Notes under the pieces: model-generated
What the model was told of the DNA's origin: nothing
Seen by the model: only the letters and a program-made list of their open reading frames with translations
Databases searched by the model: none
Program-made: the position numbers and the translations under genes
Shown here: positions 37,404 through 48,824 of the stretch, in pieces
Numbering within the stretch: the stretch's first letter is position 1
Layout of the letters: the number at the start of each line of letters is the position of its first letter
Assembly (NCBI RefSeq): GCF_963924675.1
Contig: NC_089231.1
Span: 72,477,191 to 72,541,190 of the forward strand
Source: Phocoena phocoena
Taxonomy: Eukaryota; Chordata; Mammalia; Artiodactyla; Phocoenidae
Reading direction: 5' to 3'
Length of the DNA: 64,000 nucleotides

Positions 37404-37520
37404 GGGACTTCCCTGGCGGTCCAGTGGTTAAAACTCTGTGCTTCCATTGCAGGGGGCATGGGTTCAATCTCTGGTTGGGGAACTAAGATCCTGCATGCCG
37501 CATGGCGTGGCCAAAAATCC
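37404..37520 (+). mobile_element. Short SINE (~117 bp) nested in L1 3' UTR
   Basis: Head 'gggacttccctggcggtcca', body 'gggttcaatctctggttggg', ends 'gcgtggccaaaaatcc'. Flanked by a perfect 15-bp duplication caatatcctatgata (37389-37403 and 37521-37535) of the L1 target. Confidence 0.94.
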
Positions 37521-37570
37521 CAATATCCTATGATAAACCATAATGGAAAAGAATATTTTTTTTAAAAAAG

Positions 37571-37571
37571 A

Positions 37572-37600
<29 letters not shown>
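37571..37600. repeat. (TA)n microsatellite in L1 3' UTR
   Basis: About 14 TA units inside the L1 3' end at 37028-37680. Confidence 0.9.
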
Positions 37601-37603
<3 letters not shown>

Positions 37604-38172
37604 AACTGAATCGCTTTGCTGTACAGCAGAAATTAATACAACATTGTAAATCAACTATACTTCAATTTTAAAAAAAAAGATCTGATCTAGCCACCAAGAA
37701 GGCACTAAACCCTAATCCTTCTACCCTGGCCCAGCTTAGCTTTCTACCCACCCCCACTGGTCCAGAGACCATCCCACCCCTTCTCACTTCCTCTTACAGC
37801 TGAGGGGCCCTCTTCCTTCCCACACTATCTCTTGCCAGACACCACCTCCAAAAATCTCTCCCTGCCCCCCAGACTGGACTCAGCGTCCTTCCGAGGATTT
37901 CATAGCTCTCCCCCCACCTACCCCCAGACACACAGCATGTGTCACTCAACATTGTCACAACTATCTCTCTGACTTGTCACATGGTTTCTAAGAAAAACCT
38001 CAGGAGCTGGGCTGGGACCAAGATGAGGGCACAAAATATAAGGGGCCAACGAAAACAACAAGAAGAAGAAACCTCAGTAACCAAGAGAAAGACTATTTTT
38101 TAAAGAATCAAAATTTATGCAAAAAAAAATCTTCGATGAAGGAAATGTCAACATTTTAAATGGGGTTGGGTG

Positions 38173-38297
38173 AATTCCCTGGTGGTCCAGTGGCTGGGAC
38201 TCCGTGCTTCCACTGCAGGGGGCACGGGTTCAATCCCTGATTGGGAAAACTAAGATCCTGCGAGCCATGCAGCAGCGTGGCCAAAAAAAGAAAAGGG
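38173..38297 (+). mobile_element. Short SINE (~120 bp)
   Basis: The same short form as 37404: 'ttccctggtggtccagtggc', then 'gggttcaatccctgattggg', ending 'gcagcgtggccaaaaaaag'. Confidence 0.88.
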
Positions 38298-38789
38298 ATC
38301 AGTACCATATTACTGATCTTCCTAGCGCCACAGGCTCCAGCAGGGCACAGCAAGGCATTTTTACTGATCCTGTCTTTGTTTGACCCTGTCTTTATTTAAA
38401 ATTTTGGTCATTCTAAACCCTTTTGTGAAAACCCTTCTGTGAAAAGGCCTGTGGGCCTGACTTGTGGCCTGTAAGGGGGTGGGGCAGGGAAAAGAGAAGT
38501 GAGAGACCCCTGGTCTAGGCTTCAGGAGTGGAGGAAGGGAACCCACTGAAAGAGGCAGCTCCAAAGTTTTCTTGCATCCAGTAGAGCCCTTTCCATTCAG
38601 TATCATAATTATTTTTTCATCATGATTTATTTAATTATCTTTGACCTTGTAGTCTCAGCTCAGTTTTGCAAGGACTAAAAACAGCAAGTTATGGAGTTAT
38701 TTGCTGTCTGCTAGGCTGTAGGCAAAGTGATTTGCCAGTGTGTTGGGGACAGGGGTTTATTAACATGTGAATGTCCCCCAGTCTACCTC

Positions 38790-38905
38790 CAGGGCTACCT
38801 CCTCCAGGAAGCCTTCCCTGACCTGAGGCTGGAAGGTAGGTACCCCTTATCTATGCTCCTGCTGCCCCTCTGCTTGTTCCTGGCTTGAGCCTTTTTATTT
38901 ATTTC
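38790..38905 (+). mobile_element. L2 fragment
   Basis: 'ctcctccaggaagccttccc' and the following text match an internal 3' L2 segment. Confidence 0.6.
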
Positions 38906-39154
38906 TTGTCACATTGTTGTGGTTCTCATTTCATGGCTGAGGAAGTGGATGCACAGAGTGGTTTAGTCACACACCCAAGGTCACATAGCTAGGGAGTGGT
39001 GAAGCTGGTATTGGGACAGATGTTCTTCTACTTTAGACCTCAAAGACAGAGGTTCTTCCAGGATAGCCTAGGAGGGGAGAAGGGAAGAGAACTCTCCTGA
39101 TAGTTCCCTTTTTAATGCAACTAATTTGCAGTTCAGAGGTAGCAAAGTTCTGGT

Positions 39155-39592
39155 AGACTGAATAATGGTTCCCCAAAGATGTCCATATTCCAGTGCCTGG
39201 CATGTGTAACTTTGCAGATGTGATTAAATTAAGGGTGTTGAGGTGGGGCGATTATCCTGGGTTATTCACGTGGGCCTGATATAAACCCAAGGGTCTTTAT
39301 AAGAAGGAGGCAGAAGGAGCAGAGTGAGAAGTAGGAGACGTGATGACACATGAAAGAGGTTGGAGTGATGGGAGGAAGGCCGTGAGCCAAGGGATGCAGG
39401 AGGTCTCTAGAAGCAGAAAAAGGCAAAGGAGTGAATTCCTACCTCATCATCTCCAGAAAGAATGCAGACCTGCCATCACCTTGATATTAGACTTCTGACC
39501 TCTAGAACTATAAGAAAATAAATTCCTATGGTTTTATGCCGCTGAGTTTCTGGTAATTGGTTGCAGCAGCCATAGAAAATGAATATAAAACC
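39155..39592 (+). mobile_element. MLT1-type LTR
   Basis: 'gactgaataatggttcccca' start, 'gatgtgattaaattaagggt', 'caccttgatattagacttct' and 'gcagccatagaaaatgaata' end: a nearly full MaLR LTR. Confidence 0.8.
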
Positions 39593-39609
39593 AACCTACA
39601 CGTATACTG

Positions 39610-39986
39610 TGTTAAAAAAGAAACAACAGGCTCAAAATGGAGTCACTTGTGCTAAACCCCACATCAGCAAACCAAGACTTAATACCTAACCTAATTGCAG
39701 TTACAACCTCCCCCAGGAATGTAGTCTTAACTGGTCAGTCTGGAATTTTCTGGTCAGCACTAATGAGGTAATGTTCCATGTAGCCCCCTTCTGTCCTCCA
39801 TAAGTAGGCTACCTAAGCCTGAAACAATCCATTCTTTTCCCCCTTCTGCTATAAAAGTCTTCCATTTTGTACAGCTCCTTGGAGCTCCTTTCTACTTGCT
39901 AGATGGGATGCTACCAATTCTTGAATCATTCAACAAAGCCAGTTAGATCTTTAAAATTTACTCAGTTAAAGTTTTGTTATTTAACA
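39610..39986 (+). mobile_element. Solo LTR, copy 1 of a related pair
   Basis: Starts TGTTAAAAAAG and ends TTTAACA. Contains 'aaaatggagtcacttgtgct', a TATA-like 'gctataaaagtcttccattt' and 'actcagttaaagttttgtt'. Related along its length to 42757-43149. No internal retroviral sequence is nearby, so it is read as a solo LTR. Family not named. Confidence 0.75.
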
Positions 39987-40164
39987 ACTATAAAAAAATT
40001 ATTATGATGTCATAATCCAATATGTTCCAGGCAATTCTTGGACATTGTATCATTTTCACATTCACTCAGTACATTCAACGAGAATTTATGGAGTGCCTAC
40101 GCTCTGTTGAGCACCAGTCTAGGATTTGGGGTCCATCAGGGAACACCACAGAGTCACTGTCCTT

Positions 40165-40430
40165 GGGCGGTGTCCAATCAAGTGGGAGATATAGCCAAAC
40201 AACTAATAAGTAAATAGATTTACTACAATGTATGCTAAGATATGCATATAAACACGAATATTTAAATATAACATATTCATATACTATATGAATATTTAAA
40301 TAAATATATGAATATAATTGGGTGGTGTCCAATCAGGTGGGAGATGTAGCCAAACAAAAAAGTAAATATATTTACTATAACATATGCTAATATATTCATA
40401 TAATATATGAATATTTAAATGTGTCATTTT
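40165..40430. repeat. 155-bp tandem duplication
   Basis: Copy 1 (40165-40319) begins gggcggtgtccaatcaagtg and copy 2 (from 40320) begins gggtggtgtccaatcaggtg. Both then run through 'tagccaaacaa...agtaaata', 'tatgctaa' and 'atgaatatttaaat'. The second copy ends earlier, near 40430. A/T-rich, with several short palindromes. Confidence 0.88.
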
Positions 40431-40837
40431 AAAATGAATCCCTGTCAGTAAAGTTCTTAGAACGTGACATGCACAGATCAGTGTCAAATAAATGAACTAT
40501 GATGTCAAGTAGTAAAAATCAGTCTGGGGGAGAGGGTGGTGGAGGGAGCTCTTTAGGCAAGTGGTCAGAGAAGCCTCTGGACAAGGTGACATTCGAGCAG
40601 AGGAATCACCATGACAACCCCACCAGGGAGGTGTGGTGGTCCTGGGATCTGCCTGGTTCAAACTGGCCTCCTGACTTTGGAGCTGTCAGGTGCTTCCTTT
40701 TTCTGAGGCTCACTTTCTTGCTCTGTAAAATGGGGATAAGAATGGGACCACTTACCTCATGGGTTGGTTTTGAGGCTTGAGTACAATAATGTACATGAAA
40801 AGCACATTTTGCTATCCTGCTCACTGACGTTACGTAA

Positions 40838-41255
40838 TGTCATGGGTTGAATTGTGTCTGCCCCAAAGACGCTGACGTCCTAACCCCCAGGACCTGTGAA
40901 TATGACCTTATTTCAAAATACAGTCTGTGCAGATGTTCAAGTTAAGGTGAAATCATTAGGGTGGGCCCTAATCCAAGATGACTGTGTCCTTATGTAAAGG
41001 AGAAATTTAACACAGAGATAGAGACACAGGGAAATCTGCGGCCACAAGCCAAGGAACACCCAAGATGGTCAGTAGATCACAGGAAGCCAGGAGAGAAGCA
41101 CAGAACAGATTCCCACAGCCCAGAGCAAACCAGCCCTGCCAATAGCTTGGTTTCTGACGTTCTGACCTCCAGAACCGTGAGGCAACAAGTTTCTGTTGTT
41201 TAAGCCACTGGGTTTGTGGTGCTCTGTTACAGCAGCCCTACGAAATGAATACACC
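40838..41255 (+). mobile_element. MLT1-type LTR
   Basis: 'atgggttgaattgtgtctgc', 'ggtgggccctaatccaagat', 'ccacaagccaaggaacaccc' and 'tttaagccactgggtttgtg' follow the MLT1 consensus as I recall it, from end to end. Confidence 0.88.
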
Positions 41256-41849
41256 TAATATTATCATTTCCTTGGTTCTAGAAACTGAGGTCCGGAGCAC
41301 AGCTAGGATTTGAACCCCAGCTGACCAGCCCCCCAGGGCCCATGTGTAGGTAGTTGGCCTTTCTAGCCTGAGAGGTGAAACTTTGGATGTGCCCCCATGT
41401 GCAGGGAATGGTGTTTGGGACTCAAAGCTTTGGCCACTTGGCCCACAGCGTCCAGGGCGGGTCTGGGCAGTTGCTGGGGTCCAGGGCTCCTGATAAGGCA
41501 TCTCTCTGGGTGGGTTGATAGGTACCAACAGCCAGGCAGCTGCGAGTTCCTCGCTCCTGTGTGGAGTTGGTGAAAGCCTCCTTTCCTCTACTCACCCCTT
41601 GATTTAACTTGGGTTCTCCCCAGAGAGCTGGGGAGTCTCTGCCTCCCTCCAGGCCTCCCCTCCCCTCTCCAGTGAGTGTACTCACAGGACTTGGGCTAGC
41701 CTGATTCTGCCTCTAACTTGCTGTGTGACCACAGGCAGCACACGGACCCTTGCTGGGCCTTGGAATCTCAGCCTGTAGTTTGGAGTGATTAAACGTCCCA
41801 TGAGAGGTCACTGGTTAAATAAATTTGGGTACGTGCATCTGATGGCCCT

Positions 41850-42386
41850 CCTAGCTGGCCCTCAATGATCCCCATCTCCTGGTATTCATGCCATTTTGGA
41901 GACCTTTTTACAATGAATAGACCTGTGTGAGCCCTAGGATGTTGCAGATGTGGCAGCTTCTGGCTTCTGAGGCTATAGGTCATACAAGACACCGTGCCTT
42001 CTCTCTTGCTCTCTCTTGGATCACTCCCTCTGGATGATCAAGCCAGCCACTATGTCCTGAGGATGCTCAAGCAGCCCTATGGAGAGAGGTCCTCATGGTG
42101 AGGAACTGAGGCCTCCTGCCCACAGCCAGCACCAATCTACCAGCTACATGAGTGAACCACCTTGCGAGTAAATCTTACAGCCCCGATCAAGCTTTCAGAC
42201 GGCATTGCAGACACAGCCGACATCCTGATTGCAACCTTACAAGAGACCCTGAGCCAGAAGCACCCAGCAAAGCTGCCCCCAGATTCCAGACCCAGAGAAA
42301 ACATGTGAGATAATAAATGACTACTGTTTTAAGCTGGTAGATTTTGAGATAATGTGTTATGCAGCCATAGATAACTAATACAGCCA
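41850..42386 (+). mobile_element. MLT1-like LTR
   Basis: Ends 'tgtgttatgcagccatagat...aactaataca' with 'aataaatgactactgtttta' before it, typical of MLT1. The 5' half is more diverged. Confidence 0.7.
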
Positions 42387-42629
42387 CAGATAACTAATAT
42401 AGCAGCCAGATAAAAATATGTTACAATATAATGCACTACTGGAGAAACAGTTTCATGAAATATTAAGTTTGGGGAAATAAAGTAGGTTACCAATCACTAT
42501 ATGACAGTAGCATCCCAGTTTTGGAAGAAAACTATGAAGAGTTATAAAACTCTACCAAAGAACGAAAAGAAGACATATATGGAGAGATGGAGAGGATTTT
42601 TCTTTCTTTTTTTTTTTTTTTTTTTGCAG

Positions 42630-42756
42630 GGGAAGACTGTATAGTAGAATTATCAATCACTCTAAGTTAAATGCAATGCAATTCCCATGAAAATCCCAAC
42701 CTGATGTTTTTGGGTGTAAGGGATCTTGATAAGAGATAACTGAACGAAATGACAAT
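42630..42756 (+). mobile_element. L1 ORF2 fragment
   Basis: 'atgcaattcccatgaaaatc' is a recognisable L1 ORF2 segment, cut off by the LTR that starts at 42757. Confidence 0.55.
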
Positions 42757-43149
42757 TGTTAAAGACAAGACAACAAGCCCCAAATGGAGTCATTTACGCT
42801 AAGCCCCACATCACCCAACCGCGTCTTAATTACCGTTTTGTTTTTCCCAGAAATGGAATCTTAAATCAGCCAGCCAGGAATCACCTGATCAGCACTAGTT
42901 AGGTTATCTGCCTGGTAGATCCCTGCCATCCCCTAAAGGAAAGTAACCTTGCAATATCCAATCTGCTTTTCTGCCCAGTATAACTTCCTTGTTCCTGCTC
43001 CCTTCTATTTATACAAGTCTTTCATTTTGTATAGCTCCTGGGAACCCCCCTTTCTATCTGCTAGATTGGATACTGCCCAATTCATAAATCGTTGACAAAA
43101 GCCAACTAGAGCTTTAACATTTTACTCAGTTGAATTTTGTTTTATAACA
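42757..43149 (+). mobile_element. Solo LTR, copy 2 of a related pair
   Basis: TGTTAAAGACAAGACAACAA ... TTATAACA. Shares with copy 1 the 'aaatggagtcattt', 'aagccccacatcacc', 'agtctttcattttgtatagc' and 'actcagttgaattttgttt' blocks. Inserted next to L1 ORF2 sequence. Confidence 0.75.
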
Positions 43150-43544
43150 CATTTATTGAACATATACTGTGCATCGTGTCATCTTCAATCACTATTTCAT
43201 CTTAATTCCACAATAGGGCAAAGTCCCTTGTTATTTAATTTTTCCAATAGCAAGAAACTGTTATTAGCTTCCCTCCCCCCACCCCCTACCACAAATTCTA
43301 CATATAAAGCTTCAAGAAGAGACTTGTCTGAGATTCTGGGGACCATGAGGAATGGAGCTCAGGTTGACCTCATGTGTGTTTGACACTAACATGTGCTCTT
43401 GGACCTCCTGCCATGTGCCTTCCTGATTGTTCTCTGGTTTCCTTTAGTACCAGCCCAAGACCACACAGGTAGAGAGGGCAAGGTTGGGGTACCAGCTGAG
43501 TCTGCCTGCCTGACTCCAGAGTCCCTGGTCTTAATCACTAGTCA

Positions 43545-43985
43545 CCAAAAAGGAAGAATAGAAAGAAGGGATCTGTCCTACCAGATTTTAAAACATGTGA
43601 CAAAGCTGCAGAAATTAAAACAGCATGAGCACTGGTTTAGAAAGCCACAGACAGATCAATGGAGAGTCCAGGAATAGACCCAAACACACAGGAAAGTTTA
43701 GTGAATAATAAAAGCAGGGAAGTATCAGTAGAGAAAATATGAGTGAGTCAACTAACAGTTTTGGTGCCATTATCTAGTAAGTCAAGCTGGATCCTTAACC
43801 CCCTTCTTTCTCCAAAATTAATTCCATATGAATCAAATATTTCAGTGTTAAAAAAAACCCTCAAAAGTTCTACAAAGTCTGCATGCGTAATTTATAAAAT
43901 GGGACAGAGAGGGGAGGGGATGCAAGGTTTCTAACTATGACATTAATGGCAGAAACCATAAAAGGGAAAAACAAGAATAGATTTG
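43545..43985 (+). mobile_element. L1 ORF2 fragment (left part)
   Basis: 'cagaaattaaaacagcatga', 'cacagacagatcaatggaga' and 'atccttaacccccttctttc' are L1 ORF2 landmarks. It is interrupted at about 43990 by an antisense L1 3' end and resumes at about 44425. Confidence 0.75.
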
Positions 43986-43989
43986 ACTC

Positions 43990-44424
43990 CAAAAAGGTTT
44001 TTATTTAATTGAAATATAGTTGATTTACAAGGTTGTGTAAATTTCTGCTGTACAGCAAAGTGATTCAGTTATATATATATATACATTCTTTTTTTTAAAT
44101 ATTCTTCCCCATTATGGTTTATCACAGAATATTGAATATTGTTTCCTGTGCTAAACAGTAGGACCTTGTTATTTATCCATTCTCTATATAATAGTTTGCA
44201 TCTGCTAACCCCAAATTCCCAATCCTTCCCTCCCCCACCCCTCTCCCCCTTGGCAACCACAAATCTGTTCTCTATGTCTGTGAGTCTGTTCCTGTTTCGT
44301 AGATATGTTCATTTGTGTCGTATTTTAGATTCCACATATAAGTGATAGCATATGGTATTTGTCTCTCTCTTTCTGACTTACTTCGATTAGTAAGATAATC
44401 TCTAAGCCCATCCATGTTGCTGCC
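43990..44424 (-). mobile_element. Antisense L1 3' UTR inserted in L1 ORF2
   Basis: The reverse complement of the 37028-37680 sequence type, running from the tail complement ('tttaattgaaatatagttga') to 'taagcccatccatgttgctgc'. Flanks 'ccaaaaag' on both sides suggest a target-site duplication. Confidence 0.82.
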
Positions 44425-45300
44425 CAAAAAGTTCTAAAACCTTTGAATGTCAGACAAATTGGGGGAAATCTTTGCAACAAAAGGATAATACCCATAAATA
44501 TAAAGGGAGTTCTTACAAATTAATAAGAGAAATAGCCAACATACTTCAAGAGGAAAATGGGCCAAAAAGGGGCCTTTATAAAGAAATACATCTAAAGGTC
44601 CATCAATGTATGAAAAGATTTGCAGTCTTATTAGCAGGGCTGGAACTAGGCTGAGGCAAGTGGGGATGTGTGCAAAATTTAAGGAGGCTCTCACTCTCAG
44701 GATGGTGCAAGTACAGGGTGGGCACCTGAGGGTGTGTGCCTCCTTAAACTTGTCAGTTAATAGAGTCCTTTTGGAGAGCTGTCTGGCAAAATGGATCAAT
44801 ATTTTAAGCATGCAAACGCTTTGGCAAAATGATTCCATTTTTAGGACTCGACCCCAGGGAAGTAGGTGTGCCAAGAAACGCATCTAGGATATTTGTAATA
44901 TCAAAAAATGACAGGGACAGTCCCCATAGGGGCCGACTTTAAAAATTGTTACATCCAAGAATTTTTTTAAAAATTGTTACATCCGCATACAATGGGAACC
45001 TGTGTGAAATGGATACCGTTGTTCTACAGTTGTATGGAAAGGTGTTCAGGACATGCCATACTGGTAACAGAACAGAACGGAAGTCAAAACATCATGCATA
45101 ACATGAGCCCATTTTTGTCACCCAGGTGTGTTTATGTTAACGTTTGGAGAAATTCACCCAAAATGTTAATGGCCCCTGTTTCTTGGTGCGGGGGTTGGTA
45201 GCAGGTGATTAGCACCTTCTTCTCTCTACCTTCTGTATTTTATACATTTACAAAGGTTATGATGATGTTAATACTTAGAAAAGTTCTAATAAAGCTAATT
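44425..45300 (+). mobile_element. L1 ORF2/3' region (right part)
   Basis: 'aatctttgcaacaaaaggat', 'gccaacatacttcaagagga' and further L1-like text up to the 3' UTR-like stretch around 45000-45300. A foldback element at 44650-44760 interrupts it. Confidence 0.6.
44673..44752. repeat. 80-nt imperfect foldback element
   Basis: The left arm 44673-44708 ('tttaaggaggctctcactct') pairs with the right arm 44721-44752 ('gggtgtgtgcctccttaaac') over about 32 positions with few mismatches, around a 12-nt loop. Confidence 0.75.
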
Positions 45301-45751
45301 TCATCTGAGAATGTATGTGTGGGTGTGTGGGGTTAACTGGTTATTCTCTAATTTCACCTGGCCCTCCACAGAGTTCTGCCTCCTGCAGAGAATTCTCCCA
45401 GCCAAGGATCCTTTTGTCCTGGCCTGAGTGTATTTCAGAGCTGCTAGAAGGCCATGTCATTATCAACCAGCCAGTGGGTCAGAAGAATCTTCAATTCCAA
45501 CAGCTCCAGCCAAATACACAGAAATTCCTTCCAAAGGTCCTTTGGGGGCCTTCTGGAACCTCCTATCAGTATGATCAGTGAACTTTGGACTTCAGAGTAG
45601 TTTCTCACTGTCCCTGTGATCAACAGACTGAGTAAGCCCTACACCTCTGTGGGACTACGTGCACATCCCTGCCGCTCTTTGGGCCTCAATTTACCCAACT
45701 GTAAAATGGGCAGATTCAACCAGCTCAGTGTTTCTCAACATTTTCTTGTTT

Positions 45752-45859
45752 GTTTGGCCACGCTGCGTGGCATGTGGGATCTTCCCAGACCAGGGATCAA
45801 ACCTGTGCTCCCTGCAGTGGAAGCACAGAGTCTTAACCACTGGACCACCAGGGAAGTCC
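45752..45859 (-). mobile_element. Short SINE (~108 bp), reverse
   Basis: Reverse complement of the 37404/38173 form: 'ggccacgctgcgtggcatg' through 'ggaccaccagggaagtcct'. Confidence 0.9.
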
Positions 45860-46318
45860 TCCTTTTTTCAAAACAAAATGAAACTCATGCTCCCTTCTGA
45901 TAAAGATAAAAATCTCACATGCCTCCTAGGGAATATCTTCTATTCATTCCAAGAGCCAAGAATATTCTGTGAAACTTTACTTTCTATAGATTGGATCATG
46001 GAAACAATGGGTGTCACTCCACTTCATCTTCCAGTATTAAATACTGTACTGAATTTGCTTTCTGCACACAGCACAGGACTCTCTGAAGCCAAGGCCCACC
46101 TCTGGCTCTGAGGTGTGGGAGTCCTGGGTGCCTGGAACCCTTCTTAACTCTCAGTAAAGCTCTCCAGGATGGTGGCTGAGTGCTCCACCTCTGGACACAG
46201 ACTGCCTGGGTGAGGGTTGCCAGATATAACACAGGGTGTCCTGTATTTTTATTTGCTAGATCTGGGAACCCTAACCTGGCTTCAATTTTGGGCTTGTGAG
46301 CCATATTATTATGGGCAA

Positions 46319-46482
46319 GTTCTCTCTTTTTCTCTTTCTCTCTCTCCTTCCCTCCCCCTCCCCCTCCCCCTTCCTCCCTCCCTCCCTCCCTTCCTTCCTT
46401 CCTTCCTTCCTTCCTTCCTTCCTTCCTTCCCTTCTTCTTTCTTTCCTTCTCCTTTCTCCCTCTCCCCCCCACCACTCTTTCT
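46319..46482. repeat. Polypyrimidine tract with (CCTT)n
   Basis: About 160 nt almost purely C/T on the plus strand, including eight or more tandem CCTT units in the middle and CCCTCC-type flanks. It abuts a reverse L1 3' end. Confidence 0.93.
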
Positions 46483-46990
46483 TTCTAATTTTGTCAATCC
46501 ATTCATCTTAATCTTAAACATGCAGCTTGATGACTTTTCACATAGGCATACACTCCTGTTACCACCACCCAGATTAAGGGACATATTTCTAACATCCCAG
46601 AAAATGTCCTTGTGCCCCAGAGGTAATCATTCTTCCCATATCCTTTATCGCCATCAATTAGTTTCACCTCTCCTTGGATTTCACATCTGTAGAAGCACAC
46701 AGTACGCGCTCTTCCCTGCCTGGCTTCTTCCACTCAGTGTAGCGATTGTGAGATTCACCCAGTTGTTGTGTGTAGCAGTATTTAATTTTTGCTTTGCTGT
46801 ATAATATTCCATGGCATGAACTGGAAACTGAAAACACAGTTTGTTTATGCATTCTGATAGACATTTTGGTTATTTCCACTTTGGGACTATGAATGTTCTT
46901 GTACAAGCCTTTTGGTTGGCGGATGTCTTTACTTCTCTTGGGTATGTACATAAAAGTAGGGTTGCTGGGTTATAGGATGGACATATTTTT
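46483..46990 (-). mobile_element. Antisense L1M 3' end
   Basis: 'atattccatggcatg', 'ctttgggactatgaatgttc' and 'gggttgctgggttataggat' are the reverse complement of L1 ORF2 C-terminus/3' UTR sequence. Confidence 0.78.
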
Positions 46991-48329
46991 AGCTATAGTG
47001 GATACTGGGAGCAAGTTTTTTAATTCCAACTATGAAGAGAGAGTTGATAATAACGGCACCTACTATTACGGCTGCTGCCAGATTGAATGAGATAATCCAG
47101 GTGAGGTATTTAGAACTGGCACACTGAAATTCACAAAACACAAATCATTGCTAGAATGGGAATGGGAATAAAGTTATCTGGCTAACTTTTGTTAACTTTT
47201 AAATGTTCCCATAATGAATTAGAGGCACAAGGAATTTCCCTAAGGTTGTGGGATATAAAAGTGATACATGACTATTGTAAAAAAAAAAATTCAAATGAAA
47301 TGGAAGCATATAAGTAAAAGGTGGAGTTCACCCCATTTTTTTATTATTAGAGAAAAGAGTATGCACTAGTATTTTGCGTGCATTTTCTTATGTCATCTGC
47401 ACGTTTTTATTTGATAACGCCGAAGGTAAGGGGTTACAGGCTGGACCTTCAAAGCTGACCCAAAGGATGCTTCACCCGGGGCTGGTTGGTCCCTCTCTCT
47501 GGGCCTCAGTCTCCCCATCCATACGGTGAGAAGCCTGATGATCTCTGAGCTCTAATAATCACTGCTCCAGGTCTAGCTCTGGCAGAGGAGGGACCTGGCG
47601 TCCAGCCATTCGTGTCTCTGGGATACAGGAGCAAAGAGCGACACATCTTTACAGCCCAAACAGGCATCGCCTTGAATCTCTCCTTGGCCTCATCCACCCA
47701 GGATCCCAGAATGGCATTAGGCTGGCTGGCTGGCTGGCCCTAGGAGCCCCTGTCCTATACCTCTGTCCTCACCTCAGGGGCTGCCAGGCTGACCACCCCC
47801 ACTGTGCAGACTCCCCTCCCCCAGGGTGGCAGCAGGAAGAGGGAAGAAAGAGGATCGTCTCCAGCTGGCCCGGGAGACAAACCTCCTTGTGCCCATCAGC
47901 CCTCCAAGAACCCCCATCCATCCTCCCTCCCTCCCCAAAGGCCTGTCCACGGGGACTTAGGATCAGCCAGAAAAGTCAGGCAACTTTTCAGGGACCGGAG
48001 CGAGGGGAGGTGAGGTCTCCCTGCCTGGCCCAGGTCCAGCCCCTGAGAGCAGCGTGGTGCCCAGCCCCACCCCTTGCTGTGCCCTGTCTGTAACTTCAGA
48101 CTTTGACCCTGAGCTCCAGTCCCAGCTGAGGACAGGACGCCCCAGGCTCGGGAGCCTCCCTTTAGGAGATAGGACCCTGCACCCGTAGCAGCTGCCTCTT
48201 TTCTCCAGAAATTTGGCACGCCAGGTGAGTGGGGGCAGGGGTGGTGACGCAGCAGATCTGAGTGTCCTCCCAGTGTCGACAGAGAAGGTCCACGTTAGAG
48301 CCTGACGCAAGTGACAACCTTGCAGGGAC

Positions 48330-48500
48330 CACAGGTAAGTGCCTTCACCTCTCCAAGCCTCAGTTGCCTCATCTGGAAGATAAGGGTCATAACTCACCTC
48401 TTCCAGGGTTAATCTGAGTATGAAAAGAGGTGAGGACTATAGGGGCTTAGCACAGAACTGGCACATAGCAAGTACTCAATAAATGGTCATTGTTACTGTC
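48330..48500 (+). mobile_element. MIR
   Basis: 'cctcagttgcctcatctgga' to 'agtactcaataaatggtcat': the 3' part of a sense MIR. Confidence 0.8.
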
Positions 48501-48824
48501 TGGGGGGCTGGGAGCTGGTAGCCTGGTTTTCCAGCGTTCACAGAATCTTTTCCATTTTAAAGATAAACTCTGAAGCTTCATAGGGGTTAGCCACACGGAG
48601 CTGATTACATTCATTCAAATACCTCACCCGTGACTTGTTCGTTTTTTTTAAAAAAGCAAGTCTTTCCTATTTTTTGCACATGTAGCCATCAAAGGCATGA
48701 GCTGCTTCAAGGTTCGCTCTCGGGACAAGGGAAGTTATAAGCAAACAAATACAAGACTGAAAGGTAAGCGGAAGGTGTCAGCCGCCAATTTCTTGCCGGC
48801 CGCCTAAAGAGCTCTATGGCGCAG

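Larger units (their letters stand above)
37028..37680 (+). mobile_element. Second L1 3' end (split by SINE)
   Basis: Starts 'aaagatgtggtacatatata' and carries 'actactcagccatgaaaaa', the 3' UTR, a TA repeat and 'gtaaatcaactatacttcaa' plus an A tail. It directly follows the tail of the preceding L1. Confidence 0.85.

Noticed and set aside
47400..48330. Candidate non-coding exon 1 of DAO
   Set aside because: The position would suit, and the region is less repetitive, but I found no sequence feature that identifies an exon or promoter, so no call is made.
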